Source of the DNA: Hymenobacter lapidiphilus | GTDB lineage: Bacteria > Bacteroidota > Bacteroidia > Cytophagales > Hymenobacteraceae | Direction of reading: 5' to 3' | NCBI RefSeq assembly: GCF_013377885.1 | Contig: NZ_JABKAU010000017.1 | Span: 26,794-90,793, forward strand | DNA length: 64,000 nt | Shown: positions 8,994 through 17,658 of the stretch, in pieces | Layout: every line of letters begins with the position of its first letter | How positions within the stretch are numbered: the first letter of the stretch is position 1 | The notes under the pieces: generated by a model | Told to the model about the DNA's origin: nothing | Seen by the model: only the letters and a program-made list of their open reading frames with translations | Databases searched by the model: none | Translations under genes and position numbers: made by a program

Positions 8994-9100
8994 GAACGAT
9001 GTAGAGACGCAATATTTTGCGTGTCGTCGTTGCTGATGTTACTTTCGATATCCGGGCCGTTCAACGACGAGACGCAAAATATTGCGCCTCTACACTGTTC
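8994..9100. repeat. Palindromic repeat, family C copy 1 (GTAGAGACGC type)
   Basis: Ends GAACGATGTAGAGACGCAAT and the inverted GCGCCTCTACACTGTTC; both arms fold on themselves (GACGCAA-TATT-TTGCGT) and enclose a CCGTTCAACG centre. The right end overlaps the 3' end of the DUF1810 gene and supplies its stop codon. Confidence 0.88.
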
Positions 9101-9518
9101 TTCCCAACCCGAGCAGCGCCAGCGTCTTGGCGTCAGGCCGACCATCATAGAACCGCTCCAGCACCCGCCCAAACACCGCTGGCGCACCCGGTGCAGCCCC
9201 GAACAGCGTCATAGAAGAGCGCAGCTTCAAATCGTCGGGGCTGCCGAAGATGCGGGTGGCGTCGGACGAATCCAGTTGCAGCAGCGCCTCGCAGATTTCG
9301 ACCAGCCGCGGCCCCAGCACCGGGTGGGCCAGGTAGGCAGCGGCTTCGGCCGCATCTGTTATTCCGTAGAACCGGGCCGTTTCGCTGAAACCCAAGCCCC
9401 GCAGTTGCGGGAAAATAAACCACATCCAATGGCTGCGCTTGCGGCCGTTCCTGATTTCCGCCAGGGCGGTGGGGTAAGTGGCCTGCTGGGCGTCGAGGAA
9501 GCGTTGGAGGGTGGGCAT
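9090..9518 (-). CDS. DUF1810 family protein
   Basis: 142 residues from the ATG at 9518 (MPTLQRFLDAQQATYP), which is the usual start of this family; a longer open frame upstream has no family similarity and crosses AT-rich repeats. Conserved marks are the HWMWFIFPQLRGLG segment, DAAEAAAYLAHPVLGPRL and the C-terminal KLRSSMTLF. DUF1810 proteins are small, soluble, of unknown activity; the old name calpastatin-like has no functional basis. The TAG stop comes from the GTAGAG end of the neighbouring repeat, so the last residues (about GRTV) may be repeat-derived. Confidence 0.9.
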   Translation of the reverse strand: MPTLQRFLDAQQATYPTALAEIRNGRKRSHWMWFIFPQLRGLGFSETARFYGITDAAEAAAYLAHPVLGPRLVEICEALLQLDSSDATRIFGSPDDLKLRSSMTLFGAAPGAPAVFGRVLERFYDGRPDAKTLALLGLGRTV

Positions 9519-9687
9519 GCAGTGGGATTGAATATATATTGAATATATGGATGATAACGGTTTGGCGCTTAGCGAAGAAGCGGATTTCGAAGCGCTAAAT
9601 TGTCTGTCATCGTCAATTTGACACGAAGAACGATGCTTCATTTAAGTACTGAACCCGCTTTTTCCCCAAACGCATGTTAGTAATTAT

Positions 9688-10104
9688 TTATTCTGACGGC
9701 GAATAAATAATTGCTAATAAAAATGGGATTGTAATAGCAATCGAGATAAATAAAGATTTCCAAATATTTTTGTATACGTGACTGTTATCGGGAAAATATT
9801 TTTTGAAGAAATATTCAGATAAAATTAATCCCCAGCCCATATTCAATAAATATGTCAATAAGCTTGTCGCCTTCTCCATACTATTAACAATAAGTATCGT
9901 CAATATAGTAAACAGAATCGAGGTAACTAGGACAATATTTGCTTCTTTTTTCTTGTTGTCGTCAATTAAGTTCTGACGCAATAAAACACCGCCAAAGATT
10001 GGAGCAAAAATTATTGAAAAACCCAAAATTGCCTTTTTTGAATAAATTTTAACTGCATTACCTTGATTCAGTTCTGTTGTAGTTGAATTATTTTCTTCTT
10101 TCAT
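9688..10104 (-). CDS. AT-rich orphan membrane protein
   Basis: 138 residues, not recognised as any family. Four hydrophobic segments are visible: about residues 26-45, 55-75, 80-97 and 113-133, with a short charged, Asn/Thr-rich N-terminus (MKEENNSTTTELNQ) that should face the cytoplasm. The coding region is strongly AT-rich with ATT/AAA/TTA codons, in sharp contrast to the GC-rich genes on both sides. The flanking gaps (9520-9687 and 10105-10180) are AT-rich as well, so the whole segment of about 600 bases looks imported. Role unknown; being short and membrane-bound it could be an immunity or phage-resistance accessory, which is a guess. Confidence 0.75.
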   Translation of the reverse strand: MKEENNSTTTELNQGNAVKIYSKKAILGFSIIFAPIFGGVLLRQNLIDDNKKKEANIVLVTSILFTILTILIVNSMEKATSLLTYLLNMGWGLILSEYFFKKYFPDNSHVYKNIWKSLFISIAITIPFLLAIIYSPSE

Positions 10105-10254
10105 GATTTTGCATTAAAATATTTGTTTATGTTGTTCATTAAACTTACTGCTGACATTATGGTAAACGCAACTCAGTAGCGATTACCTAACCAACGGTAG
10201 CTGTACCCCCACCACCATCCGCCGCGCCAAGATACACGCTTGCCCCAGATTCCC

Positions 10255-10262
10255 GACCTTTG
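10255..10262 (+). promoter_or_regulatory. Candidate -7 box of the RlmL-type gene
   Basis: GACCTTTG, one mismatch to TAnnTTTG, 22 bases before the ATG at 10285. Confidence 0.45.
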
Positions 10263-10284
10263 CGGCTTCACCTGATTCTACCCT

Positions 10285-11490
10285 ATGTCTGCCAACCGCC
10301 GCGACCAGCCGTTTTACATGACCGCCACCACCCAGTTCGGGCTCGAAGAAGTGCTGGCCCAGGAGCTGCGCGAGCTGGGCGCAAAAATTGAGAAGGTTGG
10401 GCAGCGGGCTATCGAATTCAGCGGCAACCAGCAGCTGCTCTACGAAGCCTGCCTGTGGTGCCGCACGGCCGTCCGCATCCTGCGGCCCTTCGCCGGCTTC
10501 TCGGCCCCCGACGAGAAGTCCCTGTACCGCGAAGTAGGCCGCATCGACTGGAGCAAGTACCTGCGCCAGGACCAGACGTTTGCCATTACGGCCGTCGTCA
10601 ACAAGTCCAACCTGGAGCACTCGTTGTTCGTGGCCCAGCTCACCAAAGACGCCATCGTCGACCAGTTCCGCAACCGCACCGGCGAGCGGCCCAACGTGGA
10701 TCTGCGCAACCCCGACATCCGGCTGCACCTGCACATGCTGGAGAACGAGGTGGTGCTGAGCCTCGACGCCTCGGGCGAGTCGCTGCACAAGCGCGGCTAC
10801 CGGCAGCAAACCAACGTGGCCCCGCTGAACGAGGCGTTGGCCGCTGGCCTGCTGCTGCTGTCGGGCTGGGATGGAAAAACGACGCTCGTCGACCCCATGT
10901 GCGGCTCGGGCACCATCCTTACCGAAGCCGCCCTCATCGCCCAGCGCATTGCGCCGGGGCTGTACCACCAGGGCAAGTTCGGGTTCGAGCACTGGGCCGA
11001 TTTCGATGCGACCCTTTGGGAAACCGTGCAAATGGATGCGCGGCAAATGCGGCTCGATGAGCCCCAGTGCTACATCGGCGGCTCCGACCTAAGCCGCGAA
11101 TTCATCGAGCTGGCCCGCGAAAACGTGGCCGCTGCCGACCTCGAAGACTTCATCCGCCTCGGCGTGCGTGACGTGAAGGACGCAGTTGCCCCACCCCGCG
11201 AAGAGCCCGGAATTGTGCTGACGAACCCGCCCTACGGCGAGCGAATCGGCGAGGAAACCGAGATGGACGAGCTTTACAAAACCATCGGCGATACACTCAA
11301 AACCGGTTTCCAGGACTACGACGCGTATATCTTCACCGGCAACCTGCAGGCCGCCAAGCGCGTCGGCCTCAAAGCCAGCCGCCGCATCCCGCTCTACAAC
11401 GGCCCCATTGATTGCCGCCTGTTGAAATATGAGCTCTACCGCGGCACACGGAAAGCGGTGAAGGAAGACGAGGAGGGCGCCGGAGAGTAG
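10285..11490 (+). CDS. THUMP-domain class I RNA methyltransferase (RlmL/YcbY N-terminal type)
   Basis: 401 residues. Residues about 10-60 (MTATTQFGLEEVLAQELREL) form the ferredoxin-like start, about 60-165 the THUMP RNA-binding domain, and the rest the N2-guanine methyltransferase domain with DPMCGSGTILTEAALIA (SAM site) and the catalytic NPPYGER. In E. coli the equivalent half of RlmL makes m2G2445 in 23S rRNA; Bacteroidota often have this single-domain form without the RlmK half. Exact target nucleotide is inferred from the family only. Stands alone, between an AT-rich island and a repeat. Confidence 0.93.
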   Translation: MSANRRDQPFYMTATTQFGLEEVLAQELRELGAKIEKVGQRAIEFSGNQQLLYEACLWCRTAVRILRPFAGFSAPDEKSLYREVGRIDWSKYLRQDQTFAITAVVNKSNLEHSLFVAQLTKDAIVDQFRNRTGERPNVDLRNPDIRLHLHMLENEVVLSLDASGESLHKRGYRQQTNVAPLNEALAAGLLLLSGWDGKTTLVDPMCGSGTILTEAALIAQRIAPGLYHQGKFGFEHWADFDATLWETVQMDARQMRLDEPQCYIGGSDLSREFIELARENVAAADLEDFIRLGVRDVKDAVAPPREEPGIVLTNPPYGERIGEETEMDELYKTIGDTLKTGFQDYDAYIFTGNLQAAKRVGLKASRRIPLYNGPIDCRLLKYELYRGTRKAVKEDEEGAGE

Positions 11491-11508
11491 CTGAGAATAG
11501 AGAAAGCC

Positions 11509-11611
11509 TGTCATGCTGAGCGGAGCGAAGGACCTTATCCCGTAGGTACGAGTCGTTACCACGATTTTTGTTCTCTTGGGATAAGGTCCTTCGCTCCGCT
11601 CAGTATGACAG
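11509..11611. repeat. Palindromic repeat, family A copy 2
   Basis: Inverted arms CTGTCATGCTGAGCGGAGCG ... ACCTTATCCC, 34 bases each, around a 35-base centre. Same outer ends as family A but with inner arm bases GGACCTTATCCC in place of GCATCTCTACCG. Confidence 0.88.
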
Positions 11612-11655
11612 TTTATTTCCGCATTATCTTGCCTCCTTACAACCTCACCCCGCTC

Positions 11656-13530
11656 ATGAAAAAACTGCTCCTGCTGCTGTTGGTTCTGTTGCCGCTACTG
11701 ACTATTGCTCAGTCCATCACCCGCGTGAACCCGACCAACTGGTGGGTGGGCATGCAGGAGCCCAAGGTGCAAGTGCTCGTGTACGGCCCGCAGGCCGGCA
11801 CGCTGGCCTACTCGGTCAATCATCCGGGCGTTACGCTCACCGAAACCCACACCGTCGAGAACCCCAACTATGCGTTTCTCGACCTCACCATTGCTCCCGA
11901 TGCCAAGCCTGGTACCGTGCGGCTGGTGGGCCGGAGCGGCAACAAGCTCATCACCCATAAATGGGAGCTGAAAGCCCGCGACAACCGTCCCAAGGGCCAG
12001 GGTGTAACCGATGCCGACCTGATTTACCTGGCCATGCCCGACCGGTTCGTGAACGGTGACCCGCGCAACGACAAGTACGCTGACCTGGCCGACCCCAACG
12101 CCGACCGCGCCAACCCCTTTTACCGCCACGGCGGCGACCTGCAGGGTGCGGCCCAGCGCCTCGATTATCTGCAAGACCTGGGCGTAACGGCCGTGTGGTT
12201 AACGCCCGTTATCGAAAACAACCAGCCCCTGACCGATGAGGGCGGCACCATGCGCTCGGCCTACCACGGCTATGGTTTCACCGACCATTACACCGTTGAC
12301 AAGCGGCTGGGCGGTAATGCGGCCTACCTCAATTTCGTACAGAATGCCCATAGTCTGGGTCTGAAAGTGGTGCAGGATGCCGTGTACAACCATGTGGGCA
12401 TCAACCACTGGTTTGTGAAGGATTTGCCCTCCAAGGACTGGCTGCACCAGTGGCCCAGCTACACCAATACCAGCTACCGCTATCAGCCCATTACCGACCC
12501 GCACGCGGCCAAAATAGATCGGTTGGTAACTACCGACGGCTGGTTCGTGCCCTTCCTGCCCGACCTCAATCAGCAGAACCCCTACGTGGCCAACTTCCTG
12601 ATTCAGCACGCACTCTGGTCGGTCGAAAACTTCGGGGTGGATGCCTGGCGGATTGACACCTACCTCTACAACGACCAGCCGTTTATGAACCGCTGCAACG
12701 CGGCGCTGCTGGCCCAGTACCCCAACATCCACATCTTCGGCGAGTCGTGGGTGAACAACGTGGTGGACCAGGCTTACTATGTGCGCAACAAGATTGATTT
12801 CCCCTTCAAATCAAACCAACCCGGCGCCCTCGACTTTGTGCTGGAAGGCGGCATGCTGGCTGCCCTGAAGGAAGTGGGCACCCCCGGCGCTACCGGCTGG
12901 GACAACGGCGCCCAGCGTGTATACCAGGCCCTGTCCCAGGATGCCGTGTACCAGGACCCCGGCAAGCTGGTTACCTTCCTCGATAACCACGACCACAACC
13001 GCTACCTCTCGGAAGTAGGGGAGGATGTGGCCAAGTATAAAATGGGGCTGACCTGGATGCTGACCACGCGCGGCATTCCGAGCATTTATTACGGCACCGA
13101 AATCCTGATGAAGAACTACAAGGACCCCTCGGATGCTGAAGTACGCCGCGACTTTCCCGGTGGCTTCCCCGGCGACAAGGACGATAAGTTCACTGCCGCC
13201 GGCCGCACTGCCGCCGAAAACGACGCCTTCAACTTCGTGCGCACCCTGGCTACTTACCGCCGCGACCACCCCACGCTCAGTTCGGGCCAGCTGATGCAGT
13301 ACCTGCCCGAAAACGGCCTCTACGTGTACTTCCGCTATGATGCCAACGGTACCGTAATGGTCGCCACCAACACCACCGACAAGGAGGCTGCATTGCCCAC
13401 CGCCCGCTTCTCGGAGCGCATGAGCGGATTCACGAAAGCGAAAAACGTGCTGACGAGCGAGGCCGTAACCGACCTGAACACGCTGACTCTGCCCGCTAAA
13501 ACGGCCGTAGTGCTGGAATTAGGGAAGTAA
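11656..13530 (+). CDS. GH13 alpha-amylase family enzyme, neopullulanase/cyclomaltodextrinase (SusA-like)
   Basis: 624 residues from the ATG at 11656, which yields a signal peptide (MKKLLLLLLVLLPLLTIAQS). Residues about 20-115 are the N-terminal beta-sandwich of the cyclomaltodextrinase type, followed by the GH13 barrel starting at YLAMPDRFVNGDP. Catalytic residues by motif: nucleophile Asp334 in GVDAWRIDTY, acid/base Glu363 in IFGESW, transition-state Asp446 in FLDNHDHNR. A C-terminal beta domain ends the protein. Expected to hydrolyse alpha-1,4 glucans or cyclodextrins in the periplasm. It is not next to a SusC/SusD pair, so it is not part of a full starch locus in this window. Confidence 0.93.
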   Translation: MKKLLLLLLVLLPLLTIAQSITRVNPTNWWVGMQEPKVQVLVYGPQAGTLAYSVNHPGVTLTETHTVENPNYAFLDLTIAPDAKPGTVRLVGRSGNKLITHKWELKARDNRPKGQGVTDADLIYLAMPDRFVNGDPRNDKYADLADPNADRANPFYRHGGDLQGAAQRLDYLQDLGVTAVWLTPVIENNQPLTDEGGTMRSAYHGYGFTDHYTVDKRLGGNAAYLNFVQNAHSLGLKVVQDAVYNHVGINHWFVKDLPSKDWLHQWPSYTNTSYRYQPITDPHAAKIDRLVTTDGWFVPFLPDLNQQNPYVANFLIQHALWSVENFGVDAWRIDTYLYNDQPFMNRCNAALLAQYPNIHIFGESWVNNVVDQAYYVRNKIDFPFKSNQPGALDFVLEGGMLAALKEVGTPGATGWDNGAQRVYQALSQDAVYQDPGKLVTFLDNHDHNRYLSEVGEDVAKYKMGLTWMLTTRGIPSIYYGTEILMKNYKDPSDAEVRRDFPGGFPGDKDDKFTAAGRTAAENDAFNFVRTLATYRRDHPTLSSGQLMQYLPENGLYVYFRYDANGTVMVATNTTDKEAALPTARFSERMSGFTKAKNVLTSEAVTDLNTLTLPAKTAVVLELGK

Positions 13531-13538
13531 CACGAAGC

Positions 13539-13650
13539 TACCAAAACGGAGTAGGGTGGGAGGCTCGTCGCCGCCCGCCGTTGAACGGTCCACCTGGGAT
13601 TCGTTCAACGGCGGGCGGCGACGAGCTCCCCACCCTACTCCGTTTTGGTA
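13539..13650. repeat. Palindromic repeat, family B copy 2
   Basis: Outer arms TACCAAAACGGAGTAGGGTG and complement, inner GCCGCCCGCCGTTGAACGG and complement; the centre reads GTCC ... GGGATT. Fills the gap between two converging genes. Confidence 0.9.
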
Positions 13651-13671
13651 GGAGGTTTTACTGCTTTAAAG

Positions 13672-14016
13672 CTATTTCTGGTAGCTCTTGCAAGCTTCCA
13701 CGCAGGCGCGGCAGGCTTCGGCACACTGCTGGCAATGGTCATGCTTATGCTGGCCGCACTCGTCGGCGCACTTCTGGCAGATTTCGATGCACTCCTTGAG
13801 CACGTGCTGGGCGTGGTCGGAGCCGCGGGCGATAAAGGCGTGGGTGAGGCGGCAGATGTCGGCGCAGTCGCGGTCGAGGCGGATGCAGGGCACCATCATC
13901 TGGATGTTGTCCTCTTGCAGGCAGGCGGTGGCGCACATTTCGCAGGCGGCAATGCAGCGGGCGAGGGCGTCGAGAACCTGCTGGTTCTGGGTGGCGGAAG
14001 TGGTGGATTGGCTCAT
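13672..14016 (-). CDS. Four-helix-bundle copper-binding protein (Csp-like)
   Basis: 114 residues from the ATG at 14016 (MSQSTTSATQNQQVL); the longer frame upstream is unrelated sequence. Sixteen cysteines are spaced in CxxxC and CxxC pairs along predicted helices (CIAACEMCATAC, CIRLDRDCADIC, CIEICQKCADEC, CQQCAEACRACVEAC), together with a HKHDH cluster near the end. This is the pattern of the copper storage protein family (DUF326), in which the Cys line the inside of a four-helix bundle and bind many Cu(I) ions. No signal peptide, so a cytosolic member, as for Csp3. Divergent from recQ with a repeated motif between them. Confidence 0.92.
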   Translation of the reverse strand: MSQSTTSATQNQQVLDALARCIAACEMCATACLQEDNIQMMVPCIRLDRDCADICRLTHAFIARGSDHAQHVLKECIEICQKCADECGQHKHDHCQQCAEACRACVEACKSYQK

Positions 14017-14080
14017 ACTGAAATGGGAATAGATTAAATGAATTGTTAGCCTCTTGTACGGGAGCCTACTACGGCCGGAC

Positions 14081-14111
14081 GTGCACGATTTTGCGGAACG
14101 TGTGCACGATT
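14081..14111. promoter_or_regulatory. Direct repeat GTGCACGATT x2, candidate operator
   Basis: GTGCACGATT occurs at 14081-14090 and again at 14102-14111, 21 bases apart start to start, that is two helical turns. Each contains the palindrome GTGCAC. It lies between the divergent copper-protein and recQ genes. No matching regulator gene is next to it. Confidence 0.45.
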
Positions 14112-14160
14112 CCCGCTTTGCGCAGGTTCTTTTCCTGCTTTCCTCCGCCGCCATTTACCG

Positions 14161-14168
14161 TATCTTTA
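14161..14168 (+). promoter_or_regulatory. -7 box of recQ, 4 nt before the ATG
   Basis: TATCTTTA (one base off TAnnTTTG) is followed by CGCT and then the ATG. With the usual 5-8 base distance from box to transcription start, the mRNA would begin at or within the start codon. Confidence 0.5.
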
Positions 14169-14172
14169 CGCT

Positions 14173-16440
14173 ATGTTATTCGCCGCCGAACCCCTCGCCC
14201 CGACCATCGAATCTGCCCGCCTCGTGCTGAAAAAGTACTACGGCTACGACACGTTCCGGCCGATGCAGGAGGACATTATCCGCAACATTATGGGCGGGCA
14301 GGATACGGTGGTGCTCATGCCCACCGGCGGCGGTAAAAGCGTCTGTTTCCAGGTGCCGGCCGTGGTCCAGGAGGGCGTTTGCATCGTGGTTTCGCCGCTG
14401 ATTGCGCTCATGAAAGACCAGGTGGAGGCCCTGAAAGCCAACGGTATTTCAGCGGCCTACATCAACTCCAGCATCGGCGCAAGCGAGGCCAATAACATTG
14501 CCGCCGACTGCCTCAACGGCCACCTCAAGCTCCTCTACGTAAGCCCCGAAAAGCTGCTCTCCGACGGCTTTCTGAGCTTTTTGAAGCGGCTGAAAGTGAG
14601 TATGTTCGCTATTGATGAAGCCCACTGCATCAGCTCCTGGGGTCACGATTTCCGGCCCGAGTACACCAAGCTGCGCATCCTGCGCGAGCAGTTTCCCGAA
14701 ATCCCCATCATCGCCCTCACCGCCACCGCCGACCGCCTCACCCGCCGCGACATTCAGCAGCAGCTGCGCCTGAGCAAGCCCAAGGTGTTCCTGTCGAGCT
14801 TCGACCGGCCCAACCTCAATCTCATCGTGCGGCCGGGACAGGACAGGGTGGGGGGCATTCTGGAGTTTCTGGAGCGCCACCAGGGCGAGGCGGGCATCAT
14901 CTACTGCCTGAGCCGCAAGCAGTGCGAAACGCTGGCCCAGAAAATCCAGGCCAAAGGCATCAAGGCGGGCTACTACCACGCCGGCCTTACGCCCAACCAG
15001 CGCAGCGCGGTGCAGGAAGACTTTCTGAAGGACGATTTGCAGGTGATTGTGGCCACCATTGCCTTTGGCATGGGTATCGACAAGAGCAACGTGCGCTGGG
15101 TGATTCATTACAACCTGCCCAAAAACATCGAAGGCTATTACCAGGAAATCGGCCGCGCCGGCCGCGACGGGACGCCTGCCACGGCGCTGCTTTTCTACTC
15201 CTTCGGCGACGTAATGAGCCTGCGCGACATGCTCACCAAGGAAAACCCGCAGCTCACCCAGCTCAACCTGACCAAGCTGGAGCGCATGCAGCAGTTTGCC
15301 GAGGCCGCTGGTTGCCGCCGCCGCGTGCTGCTCAACTACTTCGGCGAAACCCTGGACCACGACTGCGGCAACTGCGACATCTGCCGCAACCCGCCCACCA
15401 CCTTCGACGGCACCGAAATAGCCCAGAAGGCGCTGTCGGCGCTGGTGCGGGGGCGCGAGCGGCTCAGCATCAGCCTGCTGATCGATGTGTTGCGCGGCAT
15501 GCGCAACCAGGCCGTGCTCAGCGGGGGCTTCGACCAGATAAAAACCTACGGCGCGGGCCGCGACTTGCCTTACCTCGACTGGTACAGCTACGTGCATCAG
15601 ATGCTCAACGACGGGCTGGTATACATTGCTTACGAGGAAGGCTACGCGCTGAAAATCACGGACCTGGGCCGCGAAGTGCTGCTGGGCCAGCGTCCGGTGT
15701 CGATGAAAAAGTTTCAGCCCGCCGAGAAGGCCGAGAAAAAGCCCCGGGGCCGCAAAGCCGCCGCTGCTTCGGCTGCCGCGCCTGCTTCGCGCGAGGCCCA
15801 GCTGTTCGAGGCCCTGCGCGCCCTGCGCAAGCGCATTGCCGACGAGCAGGGCGTGCCGCCCTACGTTATTTTTACGGATGCCACGCTGACCGAAATGGCA
15901 GCCGAGCGGCCGGTAAACCGAGTGGCCATGCTGGGTATTTCGGGTGTGGGCATGAAGAAGTTCGACACCTACGGCGAGGCCTTCATCCGCGAGGTGATGG
16001 CCCACGGCGGCAACCCCGCCGCCCAGGCCGAGTTCGACGATGCGCTGCCCGCCGGCCTCGACCCCGACGACGCAGCGTCGCCCCGTGCCCCGCGCAAAAA
16101 GGAGAAAGTTAAGAAAGAGGCGAACACCGAGGCTGGCTCCACCGTCGAAACTACGTATCAGCTGCACCGCATGGGCCTGAGCCCCGAGGCCATTGCCGAG
16201 CGCCGTGGCCTTGCTCTGAGCACCATTCAAAGCCACTTAACCACGCTTTATACCAACGGGTTCGAGCTGCGGATGGAGGATTTTCTCTCGGCCCAGGACC
16301 TGGCCAACATCCAGACGGCCGTGGCCCAGCTCGGCGGCCAGCCGCTGCTGCGCGACCTGTTCGACCATCTGCGCGAAGATTACGACTACTTCCGGCTGCG
16401 GCTGGCCCAGCAGTATTTCCGGCGCCTGCGCGGAGAGTAG
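14173..16440 (+). CDS. recQ: ATP-dependent DNA helicase RecQ
   Basis: 755 residues, 3'-5' superfamily 2 helicase for recombination and fork repair. Motifs: FRPMQ (motif 0), Walker A PTGGGKS (residues 50-56), DEAH in AIDEAHCISSWGHDFRP, TATAD, the family motif GRAGRDG, then a zinc-binding four-cysteine region ending CGNCDIC. A winged-helix RQC domain follows (about 410-510), a basic Ala-rich linker, an HRDC domain (about 540-605) and a C-terminal helix-turn-helix (LSPEAIAERRGLALSTIQSHL). Length matches Bacteroidota RecQ, longer than E. coli because of the extra C-terminal domain. Confidence 0.97.
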   Translation: MLFAAEPLAPTIESARLVLKKYYGYDTFRPMQEDIIRNIMGGQDTVVLMPTGGGKSVCFQVPAVVQEGVCIVVSPLIALMKDQVEALKANGISAAYINSSIGASEANNIAADCLNGHLKLLYVSPEKLLSDGFLSFLKRLKVSMFAIDEAHCISSWGHDFRPEYTKLRILREQFPEIPIIALTATADRLTRRDIQQQLRLSKPKVFLSSFDRPNLNLIVRPGQDRVGGILEFLERHQGEAGIIYCLSRKQCETLAQKIQAKGIKAGYYHAGLTPNQRSAVQEDFLKDDLQVIVATIAFGMGIDKSNVRWVIHYNLPKNIEGYYQEIGRAGRDGTPATALLFYSFGDVMSLRDMLTKENPQLTQLNLTKLERMQQFAEAAGCRRRVLLNYFGETLDHDCGNCDICRNPPTTFDGTEIAQKALSALVRGRERLSISLLIDVLRGMRNQAVLSGGFDQIKTYGAGRDLPYLDWYSYVHQMLNDGLVYIAYEEGYALKITDLGREVLLGQRPVSMKKFQPAEKAEKKPRGRKAAAASAAAPASREAQLFEALRALRKRIADEQGVPPYVIFTDATLTEMAAERPVNRVAMLGISGVGMKKFDTYGEAFIREVMAHGGNPAAQAEFDDALPAGLDPDDAASPRAPRKKEKVKKEANTEAGSTVETTYQLHRMGLSPEAIAERRGLALSTIQSHLTTLYTNGFELRMEDFLSAQDLANIQTAVAQLGGQPLLRDLFDHLREDYDYFRLRLAQQYFRRLRGE

Positions 16441-16461
16441 AACAGCGGGTGAGCTATTTGG

Positions 16462-16567
16462 AACGTCATTCTGAGCGAAGTCGAAGAATCTCGCGTGCAA
16501 TGGTAACTCCTGACAGCAGTATTACTTTGGCACGCGAGTTTTTTCGATTTTGCCCAGGATGACCGTT
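16462..16567. repeat. Palindromic repeat, family A copy 3, degraded
   Basis: Left arm AACGTCATTCTGAGCGAAGT is intact, followed by AATCTCGCGTGC; the right arm is recognisable (GCACGCGAG ... GATGACCGTT) but carries several changes, so this looks like an old copy. Together with the promoter region downstream it accounts for the 310-base gap after recQ. Confidence 0.75.
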
Positions 16568-16688
16568 CTTTTTTTGGTACCGCATTAGCTGCTATTCAGC
16601 TTGCCTGAGCTAGCGGACTTTCAGCCTATCGCAAAAATTTTAGTAAAATTTTCGGCTAATTGAATTAGTATTATCGCAACGGAGTTTC

Positions 16689-16696
16689 TATCTTCG
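16689..16696 (+). promoter_or_regulatory. Candidate -7 box of the XRE/S24 regulator
   Basis: TATCTTCG, one base off TAnnTTTG, 54 bases before the ATG at 16751, in an AT-rich stretch (16630-16690) unlike the rest of the gap. Confidence 0.5.
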
Positions 16697-16750
16697 TGAG
16701 CCGGTCCCTATGGGCCTTTTTTGTCCTGTTTTCCCGGCTTCTTCTGCGTT

Positions 16751-17569
16751 ATGATCAATACGAACCTCAAATTCTGGCGACGCGAACTGAGCCTAACCCA
16801 GGCGCAGATGGCCGAAAAGCTTGGCATCAAACGCTCGTTGGTAGGTGCTTATGAGGAAGGCCGGGCCGAGCCCAAGCTGGCTACCCTCGTGAACATGGCC
16901 CGCCTGTTCGGCATCACGCTCGATGCGCTGGTAACCACCGACTTCAGCAAGAAAAAGAACGCCAAGGCCGCTGCCCAGTTGCAGGCCCAGAACGCCCAGA
17001 TGGCGGCCACCGACACCAGCGCCGTGTATGCGGGTGGCGGCAAGCTACGTATCCTCGCTCTCACCGTCGACCGGGAGCAGAACGAAAACATCGAGCTGGT
17101 GCCCCAGAAGGCGGCTGCCGGCTACCTCAATGGCTACGCCGACCCCGAGTATCTGGAAGAGCTGCCTAAGTTCCGGTTGCCTATGCTGGGCAGCTCGGGC
17201 ACATTCCGGGCCTTCGAAATTGCCGGCGACTCGATGCTGCCCATTGCCAGCGGCACCGTGATTGTGGGCCGCTACATCGATGACTGGCTGAACCTAAAGG
17301 ACGGCACGCCCTGTATCATCGTCAGCAGCAAGGAGGGTATCGTGTTCAAGCGGGTCTTCAACCGCCTCAAAGACAACGCCATGCTGGCGCTGCACTCCGA
17401 CAACCCGCTGTATTCGCCCTACGAAATCGATGTGGAGGACGTGGTGGAAATCTGGGAGGCCAAGGCTTACATCAGCAGCACCTTCCCCATTGCCGACCTT
17501 TCGCTGACCCGCCTGGCCAGCATCGTGCTCGACCTGCAGCAGCAGGTTTCCACCATGAAAAAGGTGTAG
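16751..17569 (+). CDS. XRE-family regulator with LexA-like S24 peptidase domain
   Basis: 272 residues from the ATG at 16751. Residues 1-61 are an XRE helix-turn-helix (LSLTQAQMAEKLGIKRSLVGAY). A Lys/Ala/Gln-rich linker follows and then an S24 domain like LexA, UmuD and phage CI repressors. The catalytic pair is present: Ser161 in IAGDSM and Lys200 in IVFKRV, 39 residues apart as in LexA. An Ala123-Gly124 bond in AAAGYLNGY sits 37 residues before the serine, the place of the LexA cleavage site. It may therefore be a self-cleaving repressor reacting to DNA damage or another signal. Targets unknown; an SOS role is inference. Confidence 0.88.
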   Translation: MINTNLKFWRRELSLTQAQMAEKLGIKRSLVGAYEEGRAEPKLATLVNMARLFGITLDALVTTDFSKKKNAKAAAQLQAQNAQMAATDTSAVYAGGGKLRILALTVDREQNENIELVPQKAAAGYLNGYADPEYLEELPKFRLPMLGSSGTFRAFEIAGDSMLPIASGTVIVGRYIDDWLNLKDGTPCIIVSSKEGIVFKRVFNRLKDNAMLALHSDNPLYSPYEIDVEDVVEIWEAKAYISSTFPIADLSLTRLASIVLDLQQQVSTMKKV

Positions 17570-17658
17570 CGAATTGAGATAATGGCCGCAGGCCGCCCCC
17601 GCGGAATGAGGTCGATTTTAACGGACCATAAACAGAAGTGGTTGATCCGTTCTCCCAT

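Noticed and set aside
14449..16236. 595-codon open frame opposite to recQ
   Set aside because: Composition is typical of a GC-rich antisense frame (Ala/Val/His/Gly), with no domain; recQ is certain.
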